The notes beneath the pieces were generated by a model. It searched no databases, had not been told where the DNA came from, and saw nothing but the letters and a program-made list of their open reading frames with translations. Made by a program: the position numbers and the translations under genes. Below, piece after piece: positions 13,701-26,258 of a stretch of DNA of 64,000 nucleotides; within the stretch, counting starts at the first letter, position 1, and each line of letters starts with the position of its first letter. The DNA is from Kappaphycus alvarezii (taxonomy: Eukaryota > Rhodophyta > Florideophyceae > Gigartinales > Solieriaceae), in contig NADL03000459.1 of NCBI GenBank assembly GCA_002205965.3, positions 1,054,001 to 1,118,000 of the forward strand, read 5' to 3'.

Positions 13701-15376
13701 GCAGGGAATGGAGGCAGAGGTTGATGATGATGATGAACGCTCGAAGCAGGAATGGAAGGTACATTCGGCACCGGTACATTACCGGGAAGAGGGCCTCCCG
13801 AAGTGCCGCGGAGAGGAGACTCTTCGCCAGCAGTGGGACCAAATTCGTTGATAGTGTTACGTGAGTCCCTGCTCACCCGTCTACCACCACCTGGCACTGG
13901 GTAAGGTACAATTGGTCTCGACGAAGTTGACACAGGGTAGGACGGGGGCGGCGGTGGCACTGTGGGAGGTGGTAGTGGTGGTAGGGGAGTATGCTGTGGT
14001 GGGCTAGGCAACACATGCGAGGCCGGTGCAGCACTTTGTCGGACTGCAGGCGGTAGGGGTGATCGTGGTTTTGGCGGGGTAACAGACGGAGGTGCTGGAG
14101 GTCGATGTGCTGGTGGTATATGTGGCCTGTGAGTAGTGTCAATTACAATCGGGAGCCCTGGCCCCGCATGATTACCTGGTAAAGGCGGAGGGGCTGTAGG
14201 AGGCCTCGCAGCGCCGCCGTGCCCAGCGCTATCGAAATCCGATCTATCCGACTTCTTCCTTGCGGCCATCTCTCGTGACCGCGGAGCTTGATCCACACTC
14301 GATTTTCTCGAGTGGCGTCCCCTCCTCTTCCTGCTCGCCGGTGGGCTGGCCCCAGATCCACTGGATCGTGGGACGGCGTCATCTCCATCATAGTTGATGG
14401 CGAACCATGGATGCCTCTTCACTTCTGCGAGGGTGAAACGTTTTTCGGGTTCCTTGTGCAACAATCGCAACACTAGATCCCTTGCATCAGGCGGGAATTT
14501 CTTGGGAAACTTGACGTCATCTCGCTGGATCATGCGATATAAAACCTTGGTATTCTCGTCATAAAAGGGAAGAAATCCAGCAAGAAGAGCAAACAAGATG
14601 ATCCCGCACGACCACGCATCAACTTTGGTACCGTTATATCCCTGCTTATGGCGGGCTATGATCTCTGGAGCGCAATAGTTGGGGCTGCCGCACTGGGTGT
14701 GCAAGAGTTCCTCCGTTGTGCTCGCCCCTTTCATTGCAGATAGACCAAAATCGGTTATTTTAAGCTCACCAGTGGTTTCATCGATCAAAAGATTCTCCGG
14801 CTTTAGATCCCTGTGACAAACCCCACGACGATGACAATATTCTATGCCATCAACGAGTTGTTGAAAGTATCGCCTTGCGATCTTCTCTTCAAGCTTACCC
14901 TCATTGAGAATTTTTGTGAAAAGCTCGCCACCAGTGACAAGATCCATGACAATGTATAACTTGCTTTGGCTTGTGAGGACTTGACGCAAATTGACAATGT
15001 TGCGATGCTTGAGTGCCTTCATAATTGCAATCTCCCTTCGCACATTCATGGTCATTTCTTGCGCCTTTATATCGCTCTTATCCATTATCTTAACAGCGAC
15101 CTGTTCACCTGACTCCTCATGAACGCCGAGTTTAACCCTTACCACACAGAAACAAGGATGTTGAGCAACGGTAGATTAAACGCAAAGATTAGGTTAGATG
15201 GTCGATCCAACGAACTAACAGCACCTAAGAGGACTCCGGCATTGACCCAAAACTGCACGGGCTGCGTGGAGGCGTAAACATGACCAAAAAAATCGTTGCG
15301 ATATTGGAACTTACTTTCCGAAGGCGCCCTCGCCAAGTGTTTCAAACAGGAGGTACTTGCCAACGCGACTCGCCAT
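10796..15376 (-). CDS. Ser/Thr kinase, CAMK-like (AMPK-related), with proline-rich linker and KA1-like tail
   Basis: Two exons are inferred: 15376-15315 and 15143-10796, giving about 1469 residues. Exon 1 supplies MASRVGKYLLFETLGEGAFGK with the glycine loop; its ATG lies in a GCCATGG context. The kinase domain (about residues 5-255) has VAVK (Lys39), the helix C RRE (Glu58), HRDLKPEN (Asp133), DFGLSA (Asp152), an activation loop with TQCGSPNYCAPE and a closing HPWF. A linker of about 1,100 residues follows, rich in Pro, Ser and acidic residues, with poly-Pro runs near residues 1115 and 1140 that recall SH3/profilin-binding or formin FH1 tracts. The last 110 residues (LLEIGRILTGLGCVV, then CTHERKVTTINFKKG) look like a kinase-associated KA1 domain, which in this family binds membranes or the kinase itself. 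No NAF motif typical of CIPK was seen. Family: AMPK-related/CIPK/MARK type. The substrate is unknown. Without the intron the gene would start at an internal GTG and lack the glycine loop. Confidence 0.9.
15144..15314 (-). other. Probable kinase intron with non-canonical 3' end
   Basis: The reading frames on both sides join perfectly (GEGAFGK then VRVKLGV) if 171 bases are removed. The 5' site is a strong GTAAGT. A good branch-site candidate (CTAAC) lies about 65 bases from the 3' end. The expected AG is missing: the junction reads TCTGTGTG then GTAAGG, and no AG upstream gives an open frame. The intron would end in GT or TG depending on how the ambiguous G is assigned. Confidence 0.7.
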
Positions 15377-16300
15377 GGCGATTGGCGCTCCACGCACAAA
15401 GGCGTGTGAGGAAATAAAGACACTGGGGTTAGATTGAGGTTCCTTGAGATGTTTGACCGCGACCTATGACACAAGACGTAGTGATTTTCGCAGGAAACGG
15501 GTGTGAGGACAGCTCAAGAGGGATCGCTGGGGATAAGGTGGGTCCACGAGTGGGTTTTGAACGAATACACTCAATATTTTTTGACTTTCTTTTCGCTCAG
15601 GAAACCAGAGGCCACGAGATATCACAAGGATTCAACCGAACGCACAAGCGAAGACGACAACACGCTCTCTCTACACAGAAGTGAAATTTCCGGACGAAAT
15701 TGAAGATAAATGATTTCAAGATGTGGGTAAGGATGACAGTATTGGAAAGAGGGGAAGTCGATTGATCGCGCGTGTCGTGTGACGCTCGGAAGATGGGGAA
15801 GTAGACCAAGAATCAGCGCGGAAAGAGAGTTTAGTACGTGGAAAATTGAATCCGGACGGGGGACGGAGATAAAGGTGAGTAAAATTGAAAGCCGGGAGGG
15901 TAGGGCGCGCAAGAGACAGGGATTTTTCTCGGTTTTTTTGTTTGTTAAAGGCTTGACAAACGGTATGTTGTGTGGGACTCACGACGCCCACCGAAGCCAA
16001 GTTGGGCATCTCAAGTGCCCCTATTCATTAGTCCCATTTTAAAGTGGACCATAGTGTGACCGGTGCGGGGCGAGCCTTTTTGCATTTCGGGTGGCAAAAT
16101 TAAGGCGGAATACGGATAACCAGTTGGGTAGTCACGCAATGTTATTCGACCTCTTTGCTGCTGCCAGGTGGCAATGAGGCTCAATCTTAGCAGCCATGGC
16201 ACATCTGAACCATTTGTCGACGCATGGGTGGACACTTGGCCCAATCTTTTCTTATTTTGAATTGTCACGCATCAAGGCTTAAAAGGATTTTATTATAATC
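15377..16300. other. Kinase 5' flank
   Basis: Region upstream of the kinase ATG. It carries the likely promoter and 5' UTR on the minus strand, but I see no certain TATA box. Short frames on both strands here are not conserved-looking. Nothing else is supported. Confidence 0.4.
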
Positions 16301-19300
16301 CGTAATAATTACCATTTACTTTCTAGGACCTTAATCGGTCCGGTTGGTTTATATTTTTGGGCCAGCCGTTGACATTTTGTACACTTTTTTGCCCCTACAA
16401 GCCAACCAAATCAGCTCATATTAAATCGTCAAACTATCCGATCGGGTCTGTTACGCTAAAACCTTCTGAATACTGTATTGACAAATGGACCATTATGGCT
16501 CACGCTCTGCTGTCTTATCATAGTCAGCAGCCTGATATCGAAAGCTTGTACAGTATAGTACTGTACAGTGCAGTACAGTGCTCCAGTGCGGAACAGGATC
16601 GTCAATCAGCAGTCTCCACCACTGCTCAGCACAGTTTTGTTGACCATATCCTGTTTCGACCTTAGGCCATTGTTTAGTGCAATGGCAAACCGCAAGCTCA
16701 AGAAAAAAAGCTGTTACTGCAAGCTCTAAAAAAAAGTTGTTACTAGGAGATCAAAAAAAAAGTTCGTTCTACAAGCTCAAGCTTTTGTAACAGAATCCAC
16801 AAAATCAACAAACAACATTAAAAACAGAAACTGCAAGCTCAGTAAACTTTCAGAACGGAAAAAACGAGCTCAACAATCTAGCGTACATCTTTACAACTGT
16901 TGGAAACTTGAACGAGTCGGTTACAATTTGAGTTCGAGCAGTCTTCTTCAAACAAGTTTGCTGCGCAGTCGACTATTGTAATTGACACATCTCGAATTCT
17001 CAACAGCATATCTTCTTGCGCCTAGGTTAATCTCTAAAGGGCCAACCAAACATGCTAGCGAGAACCGCTCTAACACGAAATCACTATTTCTCTAACCGAA
17101 TTCTAATTCTAATTCTTCTCGGAGAACTACATTGCAAAAGTACTGCGCGCCTTATCACTCGATATCGGCCAATGCCTATCTAGATCACATGCTACACTAC
17201 CCGGCAAGTCATAAAGAAAACCACAGGGTTGCAAGCGGCCATCTGCAAAGCAATACGACTCTTACCTCTCCCAACGTCGTCCGTCCCTGTGGCATATACG
17301 TCTTTACCTAATGTTTCCCGTCATTTCAGAAAGAATCACGTCTTTGGCAATCTTTGTCAAATGTTTCCGTCCTGTATAAGCTTACAACTCTTCAACTCTT
17401 GTAAGCTTGTATGAAAATGGTCCTCCAGTAAAGATTTCCCAGAAACTTGGCTCGCCAAAACCCAAAGTTAACTCTTCGAACTTGCTGTGCCTCGACATTG
17501 CCCGTAGCGTCCCACGATTCAAATTTGGATTTTTCTTGCCAAGTTTAAAAACTCGTGAGAGTTCTGTGCAATGGTCCTCATTTTGTTAAATTACAATCTC
17601 TTACAGTCCGAAGGCTTCCAAGCACAATGCAGTACACAGTACAGTATTGTACAGTACCATACAGTATTACAATACCATTTGGAAGCATTGTCAAAAGATT
17701 TGCGTGCTGATGAGGGTTACAAGTCAACAGTTTTGTACCGCGCATTATTCGTTGTCATTATTTTCTTTCCTTGGATCCAGCCTATGGATAAATGGTGCCG
17801 GTTTTTGAACACATGAAAAGATTCACCCCCCCCCCACCATGGACTAAACACCTTCACCTCTTGAGAGTGAGATAACTTTTAAATATTGTACTTGTACAGT
17901 ACTCTTTCAAAACAGACTGTATTGTGCCCTACACTGTAAAGACCATTTAAAGTATCCTCCTCCTTCTACTCATACCGTATACTGTACCCCTCTGAATACG
18001 GTACCGTACAGTTGTTTCAAATTGAAACTTTCAACACAAAACGAGCAGGTGGCTTATCAAGCAACACAGCACAGTGCAGTGGTACAGTACAGTACTGAAC
18101 TGAACTGTACTGTACTTAAGGCCAAAGTTGCACTGCCACAAGATGAAAATATTATGCTTGAAGATTCCAGCCTCCGGCTAGAGCCCCTCATTAGAGCACA
18201 GAATGTAACATTAGGATAAAGAGTAAAAATATTATTATTTGTTAGGACAATCAGGAAACTACTTGGCTTCAGCCGTTTACAGTGTCCTTTCAAAAGCTGT
18301 TAGGTACGCAGCGGCGGGCGCCTAGAGGTTTTCAATTATTCTCTCACAGCCAGGTTCCCGGGAACGTGAGTCATGGGTGATACAGTACTTTCGATCAACA
18401 GAGTATCACCCATGAACCAACTCCCCCACGGCTTCACTTGGCCCTTCGTGATCCGCTTCAACTAGGAATCTTATTGCTTGATGATTTGGAAAGAGAAGAG
18501 TGGTTGACACATAGTGCCACTGAACTAAAATTATTCAGTATCTTGGTTATAGTGTCATTTGAGCGCATTTCATGGCTACCCATGTCCAAAACGATCAGTG
18601 CTTGGCCTACCATCCCATCCGTCTCAAAAACCTCTATTGCCTCCAGCAAATAGGAGCGTTAAGGAAAGCAAACTCCGCATTCGACCCTCTAACGTCCTCA
18701 AAACAAAGTTTTCAGAGGAAAACGGAAATACTGGTGACAGAGGCTGTATGTGTCGATTACACCACGCGGGTCTACCGAGACGCATTCTGCTTGATATGAC
18801 GGTCTACGGTATGCAATTGCGCTTGTTTCCCATAGTATTCAGCAGTAATCAATCCTCAGATACCAGATTACATTAAATTTTTAATTTTTGAGGGTGGGCC
18901 CGCGCTTGTCGAATAATGTAATGATGCCCTTAGCAGACTGTTCTTGTGGGTTCTTCATACTACTCCCAACTGTTGAATCGAGGTGTTTGCTGCTATATTG
19001 CAACTACGCTTACCTGTTTGTCTTGGCTATCCAGCAAGACGAAAATGCAAATCGAAGCAAATGGTGGTGATACGTGGGGACTTGTGCGCCCTCAGGCCCT
19101 TAATTTCTTTGTCAAATTTGACATCGGACGTGTAATTGCAGTATGCTGTTTCAAAGGAGACTCACGAGTCTGAGGTTTGGTGGAAACTTTGTACTCTTCA
19201 TCATTTGACGATTGTTAACCCCATTACATGCCTCGTACTTTAGCTGCATGTACAGTTTGTAAGTGATGTCACAACTGCAGATACATGTGTAGAGAGAGAA

Positions 19301-19799
19301 TAGGTCTTGCAAAAATTCTACGCTCGTACAAAGACGGCTTGGAAAAGATCCGCAGTCAGAGGTTGGTTACACTCTGTTCCTTCGAGTTCAAAATCCGTTT
19401 CCTGTAGAAAAGTGGCCATTGCTGATTGAGAAATGGCGTATTGGAGTAAAATATTATTATTTTTTGTCGCGTTTCCGCCCAAACCCTGCCAACTTGACAC
19501 CAAAGAGAGAGGTACTGTATTTACGCTTTACTTATCTAGCCAATTACAAGCCAAAATTCATCGAGAAAACTGTAGAAATGAATTGATTACCTTGCTGCTT
19601 CTTTCTGAGTGGTAGTGTCTTTTGAGAGGAGACATTGCTGGATAATTTCGTAACCGAGAAAGTCCTTATCATGAATCAACAGCACCAACGAAGAGCATCT
19701 TTATTCGTCGCTTATCTTGAGTGTGAACGGGGTGCAGCAGGCTGTCACGGCATAGGACCATTGGCGGAATGACACTTGAGACGCCTTCACCATCCTCCC
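16301..19799. other. Intergenic with GTAC-motif clusters, no gene
   Basis: No supported gene. It contains clusters of the ACAGTAC/GTACTGT motif at about 16548-16582, 17628-17672 and 18062-18118, and a poly-C tract at 17827-17836. Short frames do not resemble any family I know. Confidence 0.45.
16686..16800 (+). repeat. Imperfect ~27-bp tandem repeat
   Basis: About four diverged units of the form GCAAGCTC, A-tract, GTTGTTACT follow each other. The later unit is more diverged and the motif CAAGCTC recurs at about 16832. Each unit carries an A6-A9 run. No function is implied. Confidence 0.6.
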
Positions 19800-20625
19800 C
19801 CCACTGCAGCAACGGAGGCGTTCGCCATTGCATCCGTGGTCTCACCGTTTACTGTACAATAGTAACGCCCGGCTGCATCTCTCCATGCTGCCCATCCCAC
19901 CAACAACACACACTATTTCCGCCACTCACTACACTGTAATGTTGCGATGGCTGCTTGGCATTCCGATTAAATGGCGCCACCCCTCGCTTACACTCTATTA
20001 CCGCCGTCAGCAGCAGACTATTCACGAGGACCATGCTGCCGATCTCGGCCGACTGATTTCAGCTGACTCCACCGGGCATAATTCTGTCTGCAACGCCCTT
20101 CCCTTCAACTTTCTTCATACCACCGCCCGCGAGAACGTGTTCGAGGCCACCCCTCCCTTCCATGGCACCGAGCTCCTACAAACACTCTGCTAAACCCACC
20201 GGTTCCATCCACGGAGACCGCCTCCCGCCCCTGACATGGGACATAACCATTATATCCCCCCTCAAATATGCTTCCCGCACCACGGCTACCAACGTCGTCG
20301 CAGGGGCTGCCGAAATCGCCCACCGGAGTAGGATCCGCGAGCCCCATCGCAGATTTACCAGCTGTGCCTTCAACCTCCCCGACTATCCCCTACCCGCCGT
20401 GAGCTTGTTTTAGCCGATCGCATTTGATTCTTTTGGCGCCCGTTCCAATGTTACATCTTCCTTTATTACAGATTTCTTCTCGAACATTGCCCGCGCCCTC
20501 TTCACCGGTATCAGAACGGTTTGCCGTAATGGTCCCTCAACGCCTCAGTGCTGTTATCTGGTCGTCCATAGCGATGCTTACACTTTTTCGGGCTCCAACT
20601 CGCGATGCTGACTTCTATCTTGGTA
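19800..20625 (+). pseudogene. Non-LTR retrotransposon ORF, C-terminal part
   Basis: Frames on the plus strand give, in order, LRWLLGIPI, then a DHAADLGRLISADSTGHN stretch recalling the DHA...C...RHN finger of protist LINE polyproteins. These are followed by RPPPLTWDITI-type text (written across a frame change at about 20220-20260) with YASRTTATNV, then FDSFGARSN and VIWSSIAM. This order is what follows the RT domain in many protist non-LTR elements. The frame shifts at least twice, so it is a dead 3' fragment. A related tail lies at 9742-10152 on the minus strand. Confidence 0.6.
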
Positions 20626-20763
20626 GTTTTCATATACAGTACTGTACAGTATAACTGTAAGGTCAGTCTTGTCGGAACGCTCAAAATTCCTTATGAATAC
20701 AGAATGATAGTTAACAGCATCATACTGTACAGTCAGTGCTTGGCATTCCAATAATTCAATAAA

Positions 20764-20956
20764 AGAGGAAGAATGACCCTTTATTGTTTGAGGACAAGTC
20801 CGCACTACACAGGACCTTGGGTTCTGCTAGACGGACGACTCCGGGCAATGGCTGAACCAATTGCCCACTCAAGCAAGTGACCGGAAGAAAACTCCACCAC
20901 CTGAACCAAGGATTCAGGGGGCTTAAAAAACTCCCGCTGTAAGCACATAGGCTTAC
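20764..20956 (-). repeat. Dispersed repeat family, copy B
   Basis: Nearly identical to about 2198-2392 and in the same orientation, with only a handful of substitutions and a short deletion after CAAGC. It stops abruptly after the TGTAAGC/GCTTACA hairpin, where the sequence continues into unrelated DNA leading to the copia LTR. Read on the minus strand, it starts with the hairpin and GGGAGTTTTTTAAGCCCCC and ends near AATAAAGGG, which looks like a polyadenylation signal. Confidence 0.8.
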
Positions 20957-21071
20957 ATTCAATAAAGGACTCCAGTGGACACCATAATACAGTATTACGT
21001 TCGAATAGTGCGCTACTGCTCTTAATCACCATCTCGGCTGCCATATTTAAACTTGCACACCACGGTAATGC

Positions 21072-21482
21072 TGTAGTGTCACAGCCCAAAAGGTATGACA
21101 CGAGTAGCACGCAGCAAGGTTGCTGGTGGAAGTCTCCTGTAAGCCCCACAAGCCGAGCTTACAATGTCTGACACAACTACTGACCGTTGTGCTCGACGGG
21201 TTGGCTTCCCCTTATTGCAGCAAGAACAAGTGTTTACTTCTTCTGTCTGATGGCTGATGATTCTTGTCTTGGACTTGCTCCGCTACACGGTACGCGAGCC
21301 CTTATATAGACTTTTTTGTAGCCCGTCTGCACTGTATTTGGAAGAACGGTACAGTGCAGTGTAGAACTAGCCCACCACAAAAATTAAATCTAATGGCTAC
21401 AGTAGCATTTGGTACTAGATTGATATCATAAAATATCTACGCATTCCTTCTGAGCTGTCACAGGTGCTGCGCTGGCACAGCA
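21072..21482 (-). repeat. 3' LTR of minus-strand copia
   Basis: Left copy of the 411-bp LTR. It matches 26259-26669 almost base for base, including the TATA-like segment at 21299-21311. It is the 3' LTR because the coding strand is minus. Confidence 0.9.
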
Positions 21483-21567
21483 AAAGGTTTGCTTGCTGCG
21501 CCGGCACTTTCGCACACCCTTTCTGTATAACATTCCCGCCCTTTCAAAAAGCGAGGCCGGGTGTGCC

Positions 21568-24500
21568 TTACTTCTTACGGATAATCCATTGCTCGATGAA
21601 GTTTTTGTCAACTCCAGTCCGTAGAATATCTAGCAGAGGCTTGCAAACATTCGGCTTGGTTAGACCATCAGCAGGATTTGCAAAACCAGCGATAAGTCCA
21701 ACATTTGATATTTCGAACTTGTTGTAGGCTTCGCGAGCAGCAGCGATGTCTATCATTAAATGTTTCTCAGTTGTATGCAAAGAACGGTTAATGACATCGA
21801 AAATTTGCTTCGAGTCTGTGAACATTTTCAGAGGTATCTTACGTAGTAAGATGCGTTCCAAATCGTGTTTCAATATGTAAGCGACATCAAATGCGGCGGA
21901 GAATGCGTACACTTCTCTAGCCATGATAGACCGTACGACGTGAAGAGTCTTGTGGCTGCTATAGTTCAAAACATGGCAGCGGTCTGCGTCATCACAAAGC
22001 AAAATAATGAATCCTAACTGAGAAGTGAGATATGTGTTTTTCACAAACGATGCATCTGCGTAAGCACGAATATGTAGAGTGTTGAAATTGAGCGTGGGAT
22101 ATTTTAGACGGATGTCTTTAGTATCTTTCACATAGCTTATAGAAGTATTAAGCTCGTCTATGGCCTTCTTTCCGAAATTTTCAACGGTTACTTGTGCTGC
22201 GCGATTGACTGTACAGCATATGTCTGGACGAGTGTGCGGTAGCCAACTGAATGCGGCTCGGACGGAGCGAAAGAGTTCAAAGGTAGAATCTTTCGGTATT
22301 TTTCTGAGTTTGGCAAGATAGTCTGGTTGATGGCTTAGAAAGTTCGCTGACCATCAATCTATTTTTTAGTTTCAATAGGGATGCCAACGAACTCAAGATT
22401 GTCATACTCGACCGGTTTTGACTCAAACGAATGAGCTGTGAGTTCAATGAGCTTGTCAAAATTTTCATTTCCAACAAACAAAATATCATCGACATAGGCT
22501 CCAAGAAGTCCATCGGTACCCTCTGTACCTTTTTTCATGTAAAGGGATGGATCTCCGTCGAGTGGTAGCATTCCTAGTTCGTTCTTGATGAAGAGTTCGA
22601 GAGTAGCGCCCCAGTAGTCGCCAGAATCACATATCACATAAAGAGGCTTTTCCAGCTTCAGTACTTGATCTCCCCGGATGTTGAAAAACTTTCTATCGGC
22701 CTCACGGATCTTAAGATATATATTACGACTTAGCTTTTCTTTCGCTTGGAGGTAAGCTTGAACGAAATCAATCATTGCGAGGCGGTAATTAAGAATGGCA
22801 GATACTGAAAGGATTATTTTGGTGGAGCTTTGGCGTAGCGTTGGGCAGCTATGCACTATAAACTCTTTCATGTCATCTTTGTAGCCTTGTCCAACGAAAC
22901 GTGCTTTGGCCTTCTGACGGTCGGTACCTGGATTCTTTAGCGTAAGTTCAAATCTTCCACCAATAATGTTTGCCTTCGGATGTAGAGACGAAATATTGAC
23001 GAATTCCCAGACTTTGCGATCAGAAAGACCCTGAACCTCGCTGCGTTTGGCTATTTCAAATGCTGCGGAGTTAGATCTTTTGTCAGCAGTAGGCATTTTC
23101 TCCATGATATACGTTAGGCTTGGATTCTCGAAGACATCAGTTGTTCCCTCTGTTTTGACACGAACTTCAGCCATTCTGTCTTGAACGGCTGCAAGAAATG
23201 TTTCGACCGAGAATACTCGGTCAAAGACGGTATCTATTTCGTCACGCTCATTATCAGACAATTTTTCCTGTCCTTTCTGGTGACCCGTATCCGTTATAAA
23301 CCCACGGACTCTTTCATTCGAAACCCTTTTAAGTTCGTTATTGATACTGATACAAAGATTTTTTTCATCTCCTGCAACAACCTCGTATGGGCCTTCCCAT
23401 GCTTTCAACTTTTCGCGATAGAAGAGTACTTGAGATCCAATTTTAATCTCGCGGTCTGATGCAATAGGTACGTTACGATTACGAGCAGTGCGGATGCGGG
23501 CAGAAGCAACAGCCTTAGAAATCTCAGAGCGAGCATTTTGTAATGCTTCCATTCGCTCACGCTGCTCGGGAAGATCTGAGAATCCTAGCGGAAATTGTGG
23601 AACAATTCCAAACACGAGAAGAGTGAGAGAAAACCCATCTGGCCCGGCAGTTTTGTTCATGGCATGAACAGAAAGAGAAAGACAGTCATCTTTCGAAATC
23701 TTTGGGTGCTCCATCCGTACCTTACGATAAATTCGTCGAAGGAAGTCATGATACTTTTCAACGACGCCAATAGAATTATGGCTTTCGATACCTGAGTCCA
23801 AGCGTTTTATCCCACTCGCTTGCAGCAAGTGACGCCACCGGTCACTATCGAATTGCGTTCCACGATCAGTGTGAATTTCTTTCGAGTAACCGACGTACTT
23901 TGTAACCCATTGACGGACGTAAGCTGTCCATACGTTGTTTGCCGACTCTCCATCGAGGAATAATGCAGCACTGAACAACGTATCCTTGCAAACCATGTGT
24001 AGTACGGGCATGCTTTCAAAGTACATAAGATCCATAAGAACAGTTCGGTTAAAGACTAAGTCTTCGCTTGGCAGTGTGACGCGGAAACGACCAGGTTGGT
24101 TCGAAATCCTTTGACAAACACCACAAGATTCAGTAACTTTTTCGAGTGCCTTAAGTGTCTCTGGTGTCGCTTGAGGATCCTTGGTTTGCTTCATCATTTT
24201 GTATATTCTCAGCGGATGCGGGTGATAAAAGTGTCAGTGGATCCTGTTCAATTCTGGCTCTGTATACATAACTTCGTAGTTCCATTCATAGTAGGCATGG
24301 CCCAGCTTTAGACTGAGAGGTGCGCTCCAGACAGGATCTTTGCATCTAATACGATTGTCAACAGTGTCTACTAGAAGCTTGTTTGCTCCAAATTTGTAGA
24401 CCTTTGCTGCTGACGGAATGAGAGCTAGAGGGATTCCCATGAGGCGGTAGTATGCCTCAGCTTGACTCTTCCCTACTACGGATCTCTGAGCTCCAGTATC

Positions 24501-25938
24501 CAAACAGGATCCATTGAACCTTTCAATGCCTTTTGGGGCCGAAGGACAAGTAAGGTTGATTGTAGCGTCAGCCACAGATTTTTCATCATTTGTGTCTCCG
24601 ATATAATTAACAAGTGCACCGAAGAGATCAAAGTCTGTTTTTTCTTCTTCAACTTCATGGTTAACATGTACATCTGTTTCATCTGGTACTTCTTGACTCA
24701 TTTCCTCTTTTGCTTCATTTACAGAGTCGAGCTGTTGTCATAATTCAAAAAATAAAACCTGAGCATTTCGGGTGTTTCCATTTCTCTTCGACATGTACTC
24801 CATTTTTCGACGAGCGGCTTTAGCAAGGTCCATCTTATGCGGACATGAACTTAGCATATGATCAGGGGAATCACAATTGAAGCATCCCATGACCGGAAGT
24901 GGTCCAGATGGATCCTTCCTACGGCCGTAACTAGGTGTATCACCGAAACCACGATGTAGGTTTGCGTAGCGACCAGGTCCTTGATAGAGTATCCCAGGGA
25001 ACTTTTCGTCCTCATCTGAAGTAGTACGTGACCTAATTGCAACTTTATCTCTCATTTTTGCCAATTTGGCTTCTCTAGAGAGATGCAAGGCTGCTTCAAG
25101 TTCTCCATAGAGTTGCTGAAATGAGAGTCCATGGGTAGCGTTGCGACTTTACGGCTTTGTCGCCCATGCATAACCGACGGTAGCATTACGAAGAAATTCA
25201 ATCTTGTGTGCTTCACTCCTGTGCGAAACAGGCACTTGCGGTGAAAGCTTTGTTATCAGCTTATACAGATTTTCAAGTACTGCAAGCTCATCAAGGCCTT
25301 CAGAAGTATACTTAGATAACCTAAGTCCACCGAGATAGTTCTTCACTATATTTTGACGGACCACGGAGTTGTATTCATTACCAATGAGGTTTATGGCCTC
25401 AGTAAACGAATTAACTTCGTTATCGATTCGATCCAGGTAAAATTTCTTAGCATCACAACGTAGAAGGTTATGAAGGTATTGCTTCTTCTGCGCAGTGCTG
25501 AGACCATAGTCACCAGTGACTTGTTGGTACTCGGCAACATATTCCATCCATGACTCACCAAGGTCTGCCGAGAACTTTTGGTCCTTGTCACGGAATCTAG
25601 AGCCGATGTAGTACGCCAATTTGCCCTGATGCGTAGGGACGGATGTAGCAAGAATTTGTCCATCTTCGGTGGCTGATTGCTCCTGGCCTCTTCGGGTTGT
25701 ACATTACGTCCTTTGTTATTTCTTCTGCAGCTAACTTGTCTTCGTATTCGGTATAGAGATTAGAGGCTAGCTGGCGGATAACACGACGGGAACTATGCGG
25801 CGACTTATTTGCTCCACGGTCATTCAACCAGTCACGAAGTGCTTTATAAACGATAGGCAGAGCTTTTATAGAAGAAGAGAACAATACAGCAGGTGGAAAA
25901 AGTTCGGCAACCTCATCGACTACTTGAGGTTCAGTCAT
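21568..25938 (-). pseudogene. Copia gag-pol polyprotein with few lesions
   Basis: Most of the polyprotein reads in one frame from about 25619 down to 22359. Gag starts near 25938; a frame change near 25620 separates its first third. The zinc knuckle is CFNCDSPDHMLSSC (about 24835-24890). The protease has LDTGAQRSVVG with the catalytic DTG kept (about 24500). The integrase has its HH/CC finger (C-G-V-C near 24115), DLMYFE, HTDRGTQFD and VVEKYHD, giving the D-D-E set. The RT has YVDDILFVG (about 22480). RNase H (21568-22300) has YADASF, EVYAFSAAFD and TDSKQ. In-frame stops interrupt it at about 25149 (TAA), 24738 (TGA), 24234 (TGA) and 22359 (TAG), and there is a frame change near 22330. It is a recently silenced copy, not a host gene. 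Confidence 0.9.
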
Positions 25939-26258
25939 AGACCGAGCGGAGACACGATTCGCGAGTATTCGAATTGACTTGATGAATCCTAAAACCTCTT
26001 GAGAGACATTTTACAGTGCTATCCCAGGCAGAAACAAGTCCGATATACAGGCAGTGCTTCCTTGAATCATGTTGATCACTGACCTAGAAATTAGGATGGG
26101 TTCTGACTTGTTTCCAACATAAATTTAGTGTGTGAGCAATAATACTCTGGTTCACGTTTGACGAAGGGATATTCAGGTTTTTGTTCAGTGGAGTAGTATG
26201 CAGTTGTAAGAAAAAAGTTTGGAATAAAACTGAGGACACTGTGAGGATAATTCGCGAA

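Noticed and set aside
10944..14476. Long plus-strand frames antisense to the kinase (for example 159 and 194 codons)
   Set aside because: They are mirror frames created by the GC-rich Pro/Ser coding bias of the kinase linker and show no domain or independent signal.
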